64,000 bases of DNA from Kosakonia oryzae (GTDB lineage: Bacteria; Pseudomonadota; Gammaproteobacteria; Enterobacterales; Enterobacteriaceae), in NCBI RefSeq assembly GCF_001658025.2, contig NZ_CP014007.2, positions 4,278,001-4,342,000 of the forward strand, read 5' to 3'. Position numbers and translations under genes: made by a program. Under the pieces are notes generated by a model. The model was given only the letters and a program-made list of their open reading frames with translations, was not told the DNA's origin and ran no database searches. Positions 36,819 to 47,602 of the stretch are shown piece by piece; the stretch's first letter is position 1; each line of letters starts with the position of its first letter.

Positions 36819-37015
36819 GAGGATATCCTTCAGCATAGATGTAAATAACACTGCGCAGTGTACCGGATAGGATCCGGAGCGAGAAGCTAAAGCCACGGCA
36901 CCTGCGCGTTTTCGTTTTCCGTGCGCAAAATCCCCCCAACAATGTGAACCAGGTTGTAATTATTTTGTAAACACATTGCTAAAAGAAATCTCATCCACTA
37001 CAACCATAACATCAC

Positions 37016-37032
37016 AAGTGGTCAGACCTCCT
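37016..37032. promoter_or_regulatory. FadR site upstream of fadE
   Basis: AAGTGGTCAGACCTCCT matches the FadR operator (ANCTGGTCNGACCANNT type) and the corresponding E. coli fadE site. It lies 23 bases before the start codon, fitting repression relieved by long-chain acyl-CoA. Confidence 0.85.
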
Positions 37033-37054
37033 ACAAGACAGGGAGCTTTTTTCT

Positions 37055-39502
37055 ATGATGATTTTGAGCCTTATCGCAACAATCGTTCTCCTCGGTGTGC
37101 TGTTTTATCACCGGGTCAATCTGCTCCTGAGCAGCGTGATTTTACTGGCGTGGACTGCCGCGCTGGGCGTTATGGGGCTGTGGTCCATCTGGGTGCTGCT
37201 GCCGCTGGCGATCATTCTGGTGCCGTTCAACCTGCCGCCAATGCGCAAGGCACTGATTTCCGCGCCGGTATTTCGCGGTTTCCGCAAAGTGATGCCGCCG
37301 ATGTCGCGTACCGAAAAAGAAGCGATCGACGCGGGTACGACCTGGTGGGAAGGCGATCTGTTTCGCGGTAACCCGGACTGGAAAAAGCTGCACAACTATC
37401 CGCAGCCGCGCCTGACCGCTGAAGAACAAGCCTTTATCGACGGCCCGGTGGAAGAAGCCTGCCGCATGGCGAACGATTTCCAGATCACTCATGAAATGGC
37501 CGATCTGCCGCCTGAACTGTGGGCATTCTTAAAAGAGCACCGCTTCTTCGCGATGATTATCAAGAAAGAGTACGGCGGTCTGGAATTCTCTGCTTATGCG
37601 CAGTCCCGCGTGTTGCAAAAACTCTCCGGCGTCTCAGGTATTCTTGCCATCACCGTCGGCGTGCCGAACTCTTTAGGCCCTGGCGAACTGCTGCAACACT
37701 ACGGCACGGAAGAGCAAAAAAATCATTATCTGCCGCGCCTGGCGCGTGGTCTGGAGATCCCCTGCTTTGCGCTGACCAGCCCGGAAGCGGGTTCCGATGC
37801 GGGCGCAATCCCCGATACCGGCGTAGTCTGCATGGGCGAATGGCAGGGCGAGCAGGTGCTCGGCATGCGTCTGAGCTGGAACAAACGCTATATCACGCTG
37901 GCGCCGATTGCCACCGTACTCGGCCTGGCTTTTAAACTTTCGGATCCAGAAAAACTGCTGGGCGGCGAAGAAGAGCTGGGCATCACCTGTGCGCTGATCC
38001 CGACATCAACGCCGGGCGTGGAAATTGGCCGTCGTCACTTCCCGCTGAACGTTCCATTCCAGAACGGGCCAACCCGCGGCGACGATATCTTTGTGCCGAT
38101 TGATTACATTATTGGCGGGCCGAAAATGGCCGGTCAGGGCTGGCGTATGCTGGTGGAATGTCTGTCGGTCGGTCGCGGTATTACCCTGCCGTCTAACTCC
38201 ACCGGCGGCCTGAAATCTGTCGCGATGGGGATTGGCGCTTACGCCCATATTCGCCGCCAGTTCAAAGTACCAATCGGCAAAATGGAAGGTATTGAAGAGC
38301 CACTGGCGCGCATCGGCGGTAACGCTTACGTGATGGATGCGGCCGCCTCGCTCATCACCTACGGCATTATGCTCGGCGAAAAACCGGCGGTGCTTTCCGC
38401 TATCGTGAAATATCACTGCACCCACCGTGGCCAGCAATCCATTATTGATGCGATGGATATTGCCGGCGGTAAAGGCATTATGCTCGGCGAAAGCAACTTC
38501 CTGGCACGAGCCTACCAGGGTGCGCCGATTGCTATTACCGTCGAAGGCGCAAACATCCTGACCCGCAGCATGATGATCTTCGGCCAGGGCGCGATCCGCT
38601 GCCATCCGTATGTGCTGGAAGAGATGGCCGCCGCGCAGAATAATGATGTGGACGCTTTCGATAAACTGCTGTTTAAACACATCGGCCATGTCGGCAGTAA
38701 TAAAATGCGCAGCCTGTGGCTTGGCCTGACGCGCGGTTTAACCAGCGCCGCGCCGACCCGCGACGTCACCAAACGTTACTACCAGCATCTGAACCGCCTG
38801 AGCGCCAACCTTGCGCTGCTGTCTGATGTCTCAATGGCGGTGCTGGGCGGTAGCCTGAAACGCCGCGAGCGTATCTCCGCCCGTCTGGGGGATATTCTCA
38901 GCCAGTTGTTCCTCGCCTCTGCCACGCTGAAACGTTATGACGATGAAGGCCGCCAGGAAGCGGATCTGCCGCTGGTACACTGGGGCGTTCAGGACGCGCT
39001 GTATCAGGCGGAACAGGCGATGAGCGATCTGCTGGAGAACTTCCCGAATCGCTTCGTCGCGGGCGCATTAAGCCTGGTGATTTTCCCGACCGGTCGCCAT
39101 TACCGCGCACCGTCGGATAAGCTGGACCACAAAGTGGCGAAGATCCTGCAAACACCGAGCGCCACCCGCTCCCGCATCGGGCGCGGCCAGTATCTGACGC
39201 CGAGCGAGCACAACCCGGTGGGCCTGCTGGAAGAGGCGCTGGTCGATGTGATGGCAGCCGATCCGGTTCACCAACGCATCTGCAAAGCGCTGGGCAAAAA
39301 CCTGCCGTTTACTCGCCTCAATGATCTCGCCCAGCAGGCGCTGGCAAGCGGGTTGATCACTGCGGAAGAAGCGGCGCTGCTGAGCAAAGCGGAAGTCAGC
39401 CGCCTGCGCAGTATCAACGTTGATGATTTTGCGCCAGAGGCGCTGGCAACGCAGCCGGTAGTCAAGGCGCCGGAAAAGCTGCGTAAACCGGAAGCGGCCT
39501 GA
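37055..39502 (+). CDS. fadE: Acyl-CoA dehydrogenase FadE
   Basis: An 815-residue protein, E. coli 814. A hydrophobic N-terminus (two helices within the first 55 residues) anchors it to the membrane. The FAD-binding acyl-CoA dehydrogenase core follows ([40 protein letters not shown]) and a C-terminal family-specific domain. It performs the first step of fatty acid beta-oxidation, passing electrons to ETF. Confidence 0.97.
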   Translation: MMILSLIATIVLLGVLFYHRVNLLLSSVILLAWTAALGVMGLWSIWVLLPLAIILVPFNLPPMRKALISAPVFRGFRKVMPPMSRTEKEAIDAGTTWWEGDLFRGNPDWKKLHNYPQPRLTAEEQAFIDGPVEEACRMANDFQITHEMADLPPELWAFLKEHRFFAMIIKKEYGGLEFSAYAQSRVLQKLSGVSGILAITVGVPNSLGPGELLQHYGTEEQKNHYLPRLARGLEIPCFALTSPEAGSDAGAIPDTGVVCMGEWQGEQVLGMRLSWNKRYITLAPIATVLGLAFKLSDPEKLLGGEEELGITCALIPTSTPGVEIGRRHFPLNVPFQNGPTRGDDIFVPIDYIIGGPKMAGQGWRMLVECLSVGRGITLPSNSTGGLKSVAMGIGAYAHIRRQFKVPIGKMEGIEEPLARIGGNAYVMDAAASLITYGIMLGEKPAVLSAIVKYHCTHRGQQSIIDAMDIAGGKGIMLGESNFLARAYQGAPIAITVEGANILTRSMMIFGQGAIRCHPYVLEEMAAAQNNDVDAFDKLLFKHIGHVGSNKMRSLWLGLTRGLTSAAPTRDVTKRYYQHLNRLSANLALLSDVSMAVLGGSLKRRERISARLGDILSQLFLASATLKRYDDEGRQEADLPLVHWGVQDALYQAEQAMSDLLENFPNRFVAGALSLVIFPTGRHYRAPSDKLDHKVAKILQTPSATRSRIGRGQYLTPSEHNPVGLLEEALVDVMAADPVHQRICKALGKNLPFTRLNDLAQQALASGLITAEEAALLSKAEVSRLRSINVDDFAPEALATQPVVKAPEKLRKPEAA

Positions 39503-39536
39503 TGCGGTAATAGCCTGAAAGCATTCTTCCCTTACC

Positions 39537-39563
39537 AAAACCCGCAACTGCGGGTTTTTTTCT
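39537..39563 (+). terminator. fadE terminator
   Basis: AAACCCGCA / TGCGGGTTT followed by a T-run, 36 bases after the fadE stop. Confidence 0.9.
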
Positions 39564-39613
39564 GTCTTTGCATGCTACAGTGTGCAAATGCTGTCTTACG
39601 GGGAGTCAACACT

Positions 39614-40384
39614 GTGCCTGGTTTGAAAATTACACTGTTACAACAACCGTTAGTCTGGATGGATGGGCCTGCAAATTTGCGCCATTTCGACATCCAGCTG
39701 GAGGGCGTTACTGGCCGGGATGTCATTGTCCTGCCCGAAATGTTCACCACCGGCTTTGCGATGGAAGCGGCAAAACAGTCCATGTCGCAAGACGATGTGG
39801 TGGCATGGATGCAAAGTAAAGCCCGCCAGACCAATGCGCTGATTGCGGGCAGCGCCGCGCTGCAAACGGACCGCGGGCCGGTAAACCGTTTTCTGCTGAT
39901 TGAGCCGGAAGGCAAAGTGCATTTTTACGATAAGCGCCATCTGTTCCGCATGGCCGAAGAGCACCATCACTACGAAGCCGGAAATGAGCGCGTGGTATTT
40001 GAGTGGCGCGGCTGGCGAATTCTGCCGCTGGTTTGCTACGACCTGCGCTTCCCGGTGTGGTCGCGCAACCGCAACGATTACGATCTGCTGCTCTATGTTG
40101 CTAACTGGCCTGCGCCGCGCTCGCTGCACTGGCAGTCGCTGCTGGTGGCGCGCGCCATTGAAAACCAGGCATGGGTGGCGGGCTGTAATCGCGTCGGCAC
40201 CGACGGCAACGGTCATCACTACCGTGGCGACAGCCGGGTGATCAGCCCGCAGGGCGAGATTATCGCCACCGCCGAACCGCACCTGGCAACGCGCATCGAC
40301 GCCGAAATGTCGCTCAGCGCATTGCAGGAGTATCGCGCGCAGTTCCCGGCCTGGCAGGATGCCGATCCGTTTACGCTCGATTAA
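39614..40384 (+). CDS. yafV: Nitrilase-family omega-amidase YafV
   Basis: The start is taken as GTG at 39614 (GGGAG upstream), giving MPGLKITLLQQPLVWMDG and 256 residues, the E. coli length; the longer frame to 39572 has no support. The nitrilase triad is visible: Glu in VIVLPEMFTTGFA, Lys in YDKRHLFRM, and Cys in LPLVCYDLRFPVW. Members hydrolyse omega-amides of 2-oxoglutaramate type. It is followed at once by REP sequences and by a chromosomal join relative to E. coli. Confidence 0.94.
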   Translation: MPGLKITLLQQPLVWMDGPANLRHFDIQLEGVTGRDVIVLPEMFTTGFAMEAAKQSMSQDDVVAWMQSKARQTNALIAGSAALQTDRGPVNRFLLIEPEGKVHFYDKRHLFRMAEEHHHYEAGNERVVFEWRGWRILPLVCYDLRFPVWSRNRNDYDLLLYVANWPAPRSLHWQSLLVARAIENQAWVAGCNRVGTDGNGHHYRGDSRVISPQGEIIATAEPHLATRIDAEMSLSALQEYRAQFPAWQDADPFTLD

Positions 40385-40404
40385 CGCAAGGGTTGTGGTG
40401 TTAC

Positions 40405-40545
40405 AGGCCGGGTAAGCAAAGCGCTATCCGGCCTTTTTATTTGCCGCGAGGTTCTGCCCGGTGGTGCGATGCTTACCGGGCCTACAGGTCTGAAGATCGA
40501 AGAGCATCATGGGCCGGATAAGCCAGGCTCCATCCGGCATCATTC
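40405..40545. repeat. REP/BIME cluster at the yafV - ggt junction
   Basis: Three REP-like palindromes: 40405-40434 (AGGCCGG ... CCGGCCT followed by TTTTTAT, which may also end yafV), 40456-40481 (GCCCGG ... CCGGGC), and about 40511-40540 (GCCGGATAAGCC ... CCATCCGGC). They lie just before the 3' end of the gamma-glutamyltransferase gene. Confidence 0.85.
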
Positions 40546-40547
40546 CC

Positions 40548-42149
40548 TTAACTGACTAACGCTTGCCCATCTTTGCGGCTTTCAGTCGCTGCAACGTAGT
40601 GCCCTTCCGGCAGGCGATAGATCACCTGCGCGCCACCGAAATGATAGCCTTCCAGCGGATCTTCCACCGTAATCCGGTGTCCGCGCGCGCGCAGCCCGGC
40701 AATCAGATTGCGTTCAAACGTCGCTTCCACGACCACGTCCCGGCCTTTCACCACGCGCCAGCGCGGCGCATCGATCGCCGCCTGCGGGTTCTGCCCGTGC
40801 AGCATAATACGCAGCGCCATCTGCATATGGCCTTGCGCCTGCATCGGCCCGCCCATCACGCCGAAAGACATCAGCGGTTTGCCGTCTGCCCCCATCGCAA
40901 AGCCAGGGATAATGGTGTGTAACGGACGCTTGCCGCCCGCCAGCGCATTCGGGTGTTGCGGATCGAGCACAAAACCACAGCCGCGGTTTTGCAGGCTGAT
41001 ACCCGTTTCGGGCACCACGACGCCGGAACCAAAGCCCATATAGTTGGATTGAATAAACGATACCATCATGCCGCTGGCATCCGCCGTGGAGAGGTACACC
41101 GTGCCGCTTTGCGTCGGCGAACCGTAAACAAAATCGGAGGCCTTCTCCGGGTCGATTAGCGCCGCGCGAGCTTTTAAATAGTCGTCGCTGAGCAGCAGGT
41201 CGGCGGCGAATTCCAGATGATCGGTATCCGCGACGTAACGATCAAGATCGGCCAGCGCCAGCTTCATCGCTTCAATCGACAGATGCAGCGACTGCACCGA
41301 ATCCGGGTCATAGCGGCCAATATCGCAGTGCTCAAGAATGCCGAGCGCAATCAGCGTCGCAATCCCCTGCCCGTTCGGTGGCAGCTCCTGTACTGAACCA
41401 CCGGCAAACGCCTTCGAGAGCAGCGGAACCCAGTCGGCTTTATGGTTTGCCAGATCCGCTTCGCTCAGGTGCGCCCCATGCTCTTTCGCGAAAGCGGCGA
41501 TTTTCTGTGCCAGTTCACCGCGATAAAACGCTTCGCCATTGGTCTGCGCAATCAACTCCAGCGTTTTCGCCTGCGCCAGGTTACGGAAGATTTCGCCGAT
41601 CTTCGGCGCGCGCCCTTCCGGCGCAAAACAGGCGCTAAAACCCGGTTGATCTTTTAACCTGTTATAGCCGCGCTGCCAGAGCTCACCAATCAGTGGCGAA
41701 ACCGGAAAACCGTTACGGGCATACTCGATCGCCGGCTGCGCCAGCGTGGTCAGCGGCAGCGAACCGAAACGTTCGGCCAGCGCCACCCAGCCGGAAACCG
41801 CGCCCGGTACGGTAACGGCATTCCAGCCCAGCTCCGGCACCGCATCAAGGCCAGCAAACATATCTGCATTCCAGCTTGCCGGTGAGCGGCCGGAGGCGTT
41901 CAGACCGTGCAATTCTTTGCCATCCCAGACAATGGCAAACGCATCGCTGCCAATGCCGCAGCCGGTCGGCTCCACCACCGTCAACGCCATCGCCGTGGCA
42001 ATTGCCGCATCCACCGCGTTCCCCCCGAGCGCCAGCATGCGCATGCCAGCCTGCGCCGCCAGCGGCTGAGAGGTGGCAACCGCGTTGTGTCCCATCATCG
42101 GTGCGCGGTATGAGGCATAACCTACTTTAAAATCAATCGCTTTCGTCAT
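40548..42149 (-). CDS. Gamma-glutamyltransferase-family protein (cytoplasmic type)
   Basis: A 533-residue Ntn-hydrolase. The N-terminal part (AVATSQPLAAQAGMRMLALG, GNAVDAAIATAMALTVVEP) is typical of GGT. The likely autocleavage and nucleophile threonine is Thr350 in SGTVYLSTADASG. No signal peptide is present, unlike periplasmic Ggt, so it would work in the cytoplasm. It is the last gene of a seven-gene operon with an Opp/Gsi-type importer, suggesting breakdown of imported gamma-glutamyl peptides or glutathione-like compounds. Confidence 0.88.
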   Translation of the reverse strand: MTKAIDFKVGYASYRAPMMGHNAVATSQPLAAQAGMRMLALGGNAVDAAIATAMALTVVEPTGCGIGSDAFAIVWDGKELHGLNASGRSPASWNADMFAGLDAVPELGWNAVTVPGAVSGWVALAERFGSLPLTTLAQPAIEYARNGFPVSPLIGELWQRGYNRLKDQPGFSACFAPEGRAPKIGEIFRNLAQAKTLELIAQTNGEAFYRGELAQKIAAFAKEHGAHLSEADLANHKADWVPLLSKAFAGGSVQELPPNGQGIATLIALGILEHCDIGRYDPDSVQSLHLSIEAMKLALADLDRYVADTDHLEFAADLLLSDDYLKARAALIDPEKASDFVYGSPTQSGTVYLSTADASGMMVSFIQSNYMGFGSGVVVPETGISLQNRGCGFVLDPQHPNALAGGKRPLHTIIPGFAMGADGKPLMSFGVMGGPMQAQGHMQMALRIMLHGQNPQAAIDAPRWRVVKGRDVVVEATFERNLIAGLRARGHRITVEDPLEGYHFGGAQVIYRLPEGHYVAATESRKDGQALVS

Positions 42150-42158
42150 CGAGACTCC

Positions 42159-43034
42159 TTAGTCGTGGCGTGGATCGAGCGCATCGCGCAGCCCGTCGCC
42201 GAGTAGATTAAATCCCTGTACGGTGAGAAAAATCGCTACACCGGGGAAAATAGACATCCAGGGCGCCTGCTCCAGAAAACCTTTGGCGGTATTCAGCATC
42301 GCGCCCCAGGAGGGATACGGCGGCTGCTGGCCGAGGCCGAGAAAAGAGAGGCTGGCTTCGGTGATGATCGCCGAGGCAATCGCCAGCGTTGCCTGCACGA
42401 GGATCGGCGACATCACATTGGGCAGCACATAGCGCAGGATTATCCAGCGATCCGGCAGGCCAATCGCCCGCGCCCCGTCGATATACTCTTCGTTGCGAAT
42501 GGCGATCACCTGGCCGCGCGTCAGACGAGCGAAGATCGGCATCGCCGACAGGCCAATGGCGATCATTGCATTACTCAGGCTTGGGCCAAGAAACGCGCCG
42601 AGAGCGATCGCCATGATCAAAAACGGACAGGCCAGCAGCGCTTCGATAAAGCGTGAAATCACCCCATCCCAGATCCCCTGGAAATAACCGGCCAGCAGGC
42701 CAAGCGGCACGCCAATCACCACCGCAATCAGCACTGAGATACAACCGGCCAGCAGCGAGGTGCGCGCACCCCAAACCATGCGCGACAGAATATCGCGCCC
42801 CAGTTCGTCGGTGCCGAACCAGTACAACTCAGAGGGCGGTTTACGCACCGCCAGAAAGTTCGCTTTTACCGGATCGAACGGGGCGATCCACGGCGCCAGC
42901 AAGGCGATCAGCACAAAGATGCCGACAATCACCGCGCCAATCATCGCGCTTTTGTTAGCGAGGAATTTCTTCAGTACCCGGTTTTCCGTACGCGGCAGCG
43001 ACGCCGCCACGCCCGTAGTGGTCAGTTCTGCCAT
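42159..43034 (-). CDS. Peptide/glutathione-type ABC permease, OppC/GsiD-like
   Basis: A 291-residue membrane protein with the OppC N-terminal segment (KKFLANKSAMIGAVIVGIFV, FGTDELGRDILSRMVWGART) and an EAA loop (DGARAIGLPDRWIILRYVLPN). Its start overlaps the stop of the upstream permease by one base. It pairs with the next gene to form the inner-membrane channel. Confidence 0.92.
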   Translation of the reverse strand: MAELTTTGVAASLPRTENRVLKKFLANKSAMIGAVIVGIFVLIALLAPWIAPFDPVKANFLAVRKPPSELYWFGTDELGRDILSRMVWGARTSLLAGCISVLIAVVIGVPLGLLAGYFQGIWDGVISRFIEALLACPFLIMAIALGAFLGPSLSNAMIAIGLSAMPIFARLTRGQVIAIRNEEYIDGARAIGLPDRWIILRYVLPNVMSPILVQATLAIASAIITEASLSFLGLGQQPPYPSWGAMLNTAKGFLEQAPWMSIFPGVAIFLTVQGFNLLGDGLRDALDPRHD

Positions 43035-43978
43035 TATTCGCTCCGCATTTTCGGGTTAATCAGCACGTACAGCACATCGGCCAACAGGTTGAGCAACAGA
43101 AAACCAATCGCCACCACCAGCACCACGCCCTGCACCACCGCGTAATCACGGTTAAACACGGAATCGACAATCATTTTGCCGAAGCCGGGAATGGTAAATA
43201 CCTGCTCGGTCAGCACCGCACCGCCCAACAGTTCGCCAAACAGCAGTGTGGTCAGGGTGATCACCGGCACCAGCGCATTACGAAATGCATGCTTCATGAT
43301 CACCGTTTTTGGCAGCAGCCCCTTCGCCCTGGCGGTACGGATGTAATCCGCTTTCAGGACCGCAATCATGGATGCGCGGGTGTGACGCATTAAGGTGGCC
43401 GCCAGCCCGGTGCCAAGCACCAGCGAAGGCAGCAGCAAAGTGCGCAGGTTCTGCAGCGGATCTTCGCTGAAGGGGACAAAACCCGACGCAGGCAGCCATT
43501 GCAGATTGACGGAGAAAATCAGGATCAGCAAAATCCCCAGCCAGAAGTGCGGCACTGAGATGCCGGAGATGGCGACAAAGTTAGTGCCGTGATCGATCCA
43601 GCTATTCTTGTTCACTGCCGCCATGATCCCCATGCTGATGCCGAACAGCAGCGCGAAGATCATCGCCAGCAAGGACATCTCCAGCGTAACGGGCAGTTTG
43701 GTGGCGATCAGATGCGTCACCGTCTCCTGAGTGCGTAAGGAGACGCCAAGATCCCCCTGCAAGGCGCGGGTAAGCCAGTGGAAATATTGCACCGGAATCG
43801 GCGCATCCAGATTCAGCTCCGCGCGTAGCTGGGCGATCACTGCCGGATCGCGCTCTTCCCCGAGCATGGCCGTCAGCGGATCGCCGGGCAGCAGCTTTTG
43901 CAGCCCGAAGACCATCATACTGACCATCAACAACGTCGGGATGGCGAGCAGCAGGCGTTTGCATATCAATTCCAGCAT
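43034..43978 (-). CDS. Peptide/glutathione-type ABC permease, OppB/GsiC-like
   Basis: A 314-residue permease with the OppB start pattern (TLLMVSMMVFGLQKLLPGDP) and an EAA loop (ADYIRTARAKGLLPKTVIMK). Spacing to the upstream binding-protein gene is 20 bases. It probably makes a heteromeric pore with the OppC-like protein. Confidence 0.92.
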   Translation of the reverse strand: MLELICKRLLLAIPTLLMVSMMVFGLQKLLPGDPLTAMLGEERDPAVIAQLRAELNLDAPIPVQYFHWLTRALQGDLGVSLRTQETVTHLIATKLPVTLEMSLLAMIFALLFGISMGIMAAVNKNSWIDHGTNFVAISGISVPHFWLGILLILIFSVNLQWLPASGFVPFSEDPLQNLRTLLLPSLVLGTGLAATLMRHTRASMIAVLKADYIRTARAKGLLPKTVIMKHAFRNALVPVITLTTLLFGELLGGAVLTEQVFTIPGFGKMIVDSVFNRDYAVVQGVVLVVAIGFLLLNLLADVLYVLINPKMRSE

Positions 43979-43998
43979 GGTATCTCCTTACAACTGCG

Positions 43999-45513
43999 TT
44001 ACTTCGCGAACGTCATACCTGCCAGGCGCACAATGCCGTCCGGGTAAGGTTTAAAGCCCTCTACTTTTTTATTCAGCCCAAAAATGCGCGGCTCGAAGTA
44101 GAGATAAGCAATCGGCATATCCGTTTGCAGTTGTTTAACGACTTTCTCATACAGCCCTTTACGGGTGGCCGGATCGTTATGCAGACGCGCCTGGGTCAGC
44201 CAGTCATCAACCTGGGCATTGCTGTAGCGGCCATCGTTGAGAGTGCCTTTGCTGTGAATAAAGCCGAAGATGCTGCCGTCTGGATCCGGGCGGCCAGACC
44301 AGCCGGAGTAGCTGAGCTGGAAGTCTCCGTTTTGCTGGCGATCCAGCAGCGTGGCGAATTCGGTCATTTGCAGATTGACGTTAAAACCGGCTTCGGCGGT
44401 CATCGCCTGTAATACCTGCGCCACCTGCTGCGAAGTTGGGTTATTCGGCACCAGCAGCGAGACGTTGATCGGTGTCTGCACGCCAGCCGCTTTTAGCAGC
44501 GCTTTGGCTTTTTCAACATCGCGCGGCGGCACCGGCAGGTTAATGTGATACGGGCTGACCGGTGAGAACGCCTGGTTCGCCGGTGTGAAAAGGCCTTCAA
44601 ATACCACCTGGTTTAACGCCTCGCGGTCAATTGCCTGCGAGAATGCTTCGCGCACGCGCGCATCTTTAAACGGATCGTTAGCCGGGACTTTGCCGTTGTT
44701 GATGTTAAAGGTGATGCCCTGATACCCCAGCCCGGTTACCTTCGCCAGTTTTAATTTGCCGTCGTTCTCTACCGTTTTCACATCGCTTGGCACAATGCCT
44801 TCGCTCAGATCCAGATCGCCCGCGCGCAGGTTCGCCAGGCGCACTGAGGCATCCGGGATCGGCAGATAAATCACTTTGTCGAAGTGGTAAGCGCCTTTGT
44901 TCCAGTAGTTGTCAAAGCGCGAAAGCACGATGCGATCCTGCGAGACGCGGCTGTCGAACTTGTATGGCCCGGAGCAGACCGGATGCGCGGCGAAGTCCGG
45001 CTTTTTCGCCGCTTCTGGCGCCAGCATCGCGCCTGCACGGTCGGTAAGTTGCATCAGCAGCGCCGAATCCGGCGTTTTCAGGTGCAGGGTGATTTGCATC
45101 GGCCCGGTCACTTCCACGGATTCCACCGAGGAGATCTCGCTTTTGCGCAGCGAGCCAGGCAGCGTCAGGGCGCGATCGAGGCTGAATTTCGCGGCGGCGG
45201 CGTCAAATTTCTCGCCATCGTGGAAGGTCACGCCGTCGCGCAGGTTCATGGTCAGGGTTTTGCCGTCTTCGCTCCACGACCACTCCTTCGCCAGACCCGG
45301 CACCACTTTCAGGTTTTCATCGACGTCCACCAGACGATCGCACAACGAGGCGAAGACAAAGCGGCCATAGTAGGTGCGTGCCAGGTGCGGATCGAGCATG
45401 TCCGGATCCGCGCCTAAACCAATACGCAGCACACTTTCAGCCTGGGTCGGCAGCGCCGCGCCCAGCAACATAACACTTCCCAGAACGGTCAAAAGAGAAT
45501 TACGCACAATCAT
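43999..45513 (-). CDS. Periplasmic binding protein, SBP family 5
   Basis: A 504-residue protein with a signal peptide (SLLTVLGSVMLLGAALPTQA) cut before ESVLRIGLGADPDMLDPHLA. Family 5 motifs follow (TMNLRDGVTFHDGEKFDAAA, REAFSQAIDREALNQVVFEG). These proteins bind peptides, glutathione or nickel complexes. It sits between the two ATPase genes and the permeases. Confidence 0.92.
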   Translation of the reverse strand: MIVRNSLLTVLGSVMLLGAALPTQAESVLRIGLGADPDMLDPHLARTYYGRFVFASLCDRLVDVDENLKVVPGLAKEWSWSEDGKTLTMNLRDGVTFHDGEKFDAAAAKFSLDRALTLPGSLRKSEISSVESVEVTGPMQITLHLKTPDSALLMQLTDRAGAMLAPEAAKKPDFAAHPVCSGPYKFDSRVSQDRIVLSRFDNYWNKGAYHFDKVIYLPIPDASVRLANLRAGDLDLSEGIVPSDVKTVENDGKLKLAKVTGLGYQGITFNINNGKVPANDPFKDARVREAFSQAIDREALNQVVFEGLFTPANQAFSPVSPYHINLPVPPRDVEKAKALLKAAGVQTPINVSLLVPNNPTSQQVAQVLQAMTAEAGFNVNLQMTEFATLLDRQQNGDFQLSYSGWSGRPDPDGSIFGFIHSKGTLNDGRYSNAQVDDWLTQARLHNDPATRKGLYEKVVKQLQTDMPIAYLYFEPRIFGLNKKVEGFKPYPDGIVRLAGMTFAK

Positions 45514-45524
45514 TATTTTTTCCT

Positions 45525-46592
45525 TTAAAGGGATGAGTGAGAGGCCGCGTGTTCGAACAGAGCACGGCGTCGCAGGAACGCGGCGGAGGGTGGAGCAATC
45601 TGGATAACCGTGCGGTCACGGTTGAGTTCCTGCCAGCGATGACAGGAGACCTGGCGGCCGCCTTCAAGTACCTGAGCGATCGGTTCGCGTTGCCGACACT
45701 CATCGGTGACGTGCGGGCAACGGGTATGAAAACGACAGCCCTGCGGCGGGCTGGCCGGATTGGGTAAATCCCCCTGCAACAGCGGCATCTCATGCTTGAG
45801 GCCGGGCTGGGTTTGCGGCGCAGAGGCGATCAGCGCCTGCGTGTACGGGTGCAGCGGCGCGTCGAAAATCTCATCGACAGTCGCCATTTCGACGATCTGC
45901 CCGAGGTACATCACCGCCACGCGATCGCTCATATGGCGGATCACCGCCAGACCGTGCGCGACGATGATCATCGTCAGCCCAAGCTGCTGTTTCAGGTTTT
46001 CCAGCAGGTTCACCACCTGCGCCTGTACCGAGACATCCAGCGCGGACACCGGTTCATCACCCAGCAGCAGTTTCGGCCCGGAAGCCAGCGCACGCGCGAT
46101 ACCAATACGCTGGCGCTGCCCGCCGGAGAATTCATGCGGAAAACGTCGCGCCCAGGCCGCAGGCAGGCCAACGGTGGCGAGCAGTTCAGCAACGCGCGCC
46201 TGGCGATCCGCTTTGCCCATTTTCTGGTGCAGCCACAGCGGTTCGCCGACAATCTGCTCCACGGTCATGCGCGGGTTCAGCGAGGCGAAGGGATCCTGAA
46301 AGATGATTTGCAGCTCGCGGCGCAACTGGTTTAACCGTGCGCCGCTGGCATGAGTAATCTCTTCGCCCTGGTAGTAAACGTGCCCTTCGGACGCCGCCAG
46401 CAGACGTAACAGCAGGCGGCCCAGCGTCGATTTACCGGAACCAGACTCGCCCACAATCGCCAGCGTTTCACCGGGATAAACGGCGAGAGAAATGCGATCG
46501 ACTGCCGTGACAAAGCGTTTTGGCGCGAACAGGCGCGTCGCGCCGACAAAGCGTTTGCTGAGATCGTGGGCCTCAAGGATCGGTGTGCTCAT
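45525..46592 (-). CDS. ABC ATPase, OppF/DppF-like
   Basis: A 355-residue ATPase: Walker A (GESGSGKST), signature (FSGGQRQRIGIARAL), Walker B (LLLGDEPVSALDVSVQ), and the C-terminal oligopeptide motif GCRFHTRCPHVTDECRQREP. The tail after the motif is longer than usual. Its start overlaps the stop of the other ATPase (ATGA). In E. coli GsiA the two ATPases are fused; here they are separate genes. Confidence 0.93.
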   Translation of the reverse strand: MSTPILEAHDLSKRFVGATRLFAPKRFVTAVDRISLAVYPGETLAIVGESGSGKSTLGRLLLRLLAASEGHVYYQGEEITHASGARLNQLRRELQIIFQDPFASLNPRMTVEQIVGEPLWLHQKMGKADRQARVAELLATVGLPAAWARRFPHEFSGGQRQRIGIARALASGPKLLLGDEPVSALDVSVQAQVVNLLENLKQQLGLTMIIVAHGLAVIRHMSDRVAVMYLGQIVEMATVDEIFDAPLHPYTQALIASAPQTQPGLKHEMPLLQGDLPNPASPPQGCRFHTRCPHVTDECRQREPIAQVLEGGRQVSCHRWQELNRDRTVIQIAPPSAAFLRRRALFEHAASHSSL

Positions 46593-47602
46593 GCGGTTTC
46601 TCCCAGCGCAATATGCTGTTCAAGGGGGACGCGGAAACAGGCCGCCTGATGGCCCCGTCCCAGCGGCTGTAGCGGCGGTTTTTCCGCGTGGCAGCGGCTC
46701 TGCGCAAACGGGCAGCGCGTGGCGAAACGGCAGCCTTTTGGCATCGCTTCCGGTAACGGTACAGCGCCGGGGATAGTGGAAAGCTGGCCTTTGCGTGCAC
46801 CCAGCGAGGGAATCGAACCCATCAGGCCGATGGTGTACGGATGCTGCGGATCGGCAAAAATCGTCTCCACGCTACCCTGCTCGACCACTTGCCCGGCGTA
46901 CATTACGGCGACTTGCTGGGCGACTTCCGCCACCACGCCAAGATCGTGGGTGATCATCAATACTGCCGTGCCCGTTTCGGCTTTCAGGGTGTTGAGCAGC
47001 GCGAGGATCTGCGCCTGAATGGTGACATCCAGCGCGGTGGTCGGTTCGTCGGCAATCAGCAGACGCGGGTTGTTAATCAGCGCCATGGCAATCATCACGC
47101 GCTGGCGCATACCGCCGGAAAGCTGGTGCGGATACGCTTTCAGGCGCATCTCCGCCGCCGGGATTTGTACCTTTTCGAGGATCTGCAGCGCGATATCCCG
47201 CGCGGCCTGGCGGGAGACATGCTGGTGGCGCATCACCGCTTCACTCAGTTGATCGCCAAGGGTGAACGAGGGGTTCAGCGAGGTCATCGGCTCCTGAAAA
47301 ATCATCGCCAGTTCATTACCGCGCAGATCCGCATATTCCCTCGGCGAAAGCTGGCGCAGATTGTGGCTGCGAAACTGCATTTCGCCGCTGAGGATCTGCG
47401 CGCTGTTGGGCAACAGCCCCATCAACGCCAGCGAGGTAATGCTTTTACCGCAGCCGGATTCCCCTACCAGCGCCAGCGTTTCCCCGCTTTTTATGGTCAA
47501 CGAAATACCGTCCAGTACGCTGACCGGGCTACCGGCGAACTGAACTTTCAGGTTGTGCAGACGCAGGACGGGCGCGGGATCGTGAAAAGGAATAGTGTTC
47601 AT
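46589..47602 (-). CDS. ABC ATPase, OppD/DppD-like
   Basis: A 337-residue ATPase with Walker A (GESGCGKSITSLAL), signature (LSGGMRQRVMIAMAL), Walker B (LLIADEPTTALDVTIQAQIL) and the C-terminal motif GCRFATRCPFAQSRCHAEKP. Its start overlaps the GntR stop by four bases, so the regulator and transporter are one transcription unit. Confidence 0.93.
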   Translation of the reverse strand: MNTIPFHDPAPVLRLHNLKVQFAGSPVSVLDGISLTIKSGETLALVGESGCGKSITSLALMGLLPNSAQILSGEMQFRSHNLRQLSPREYADLRGNELAMIFQEPMTSLNPSFTLGDQLSEAVMRHQHVSRQAARDIALQILEKVQIPAAEMRLKAYPHQLSGGMRQRVMIAMALINNPRLLIADEPTTALDVTIQAQILALLNTLKAETGTAVLMITHDLGVVAEVAQQVAVMYAGQVVEQGSVETIFADPQHPYTIGLMGSIPSLGARKGQLSTIPGAVPLPEAMPKGCRFATRCPFAQSRCHAEKPPLQPLGRGHQAACFRVPLEQHIALGETA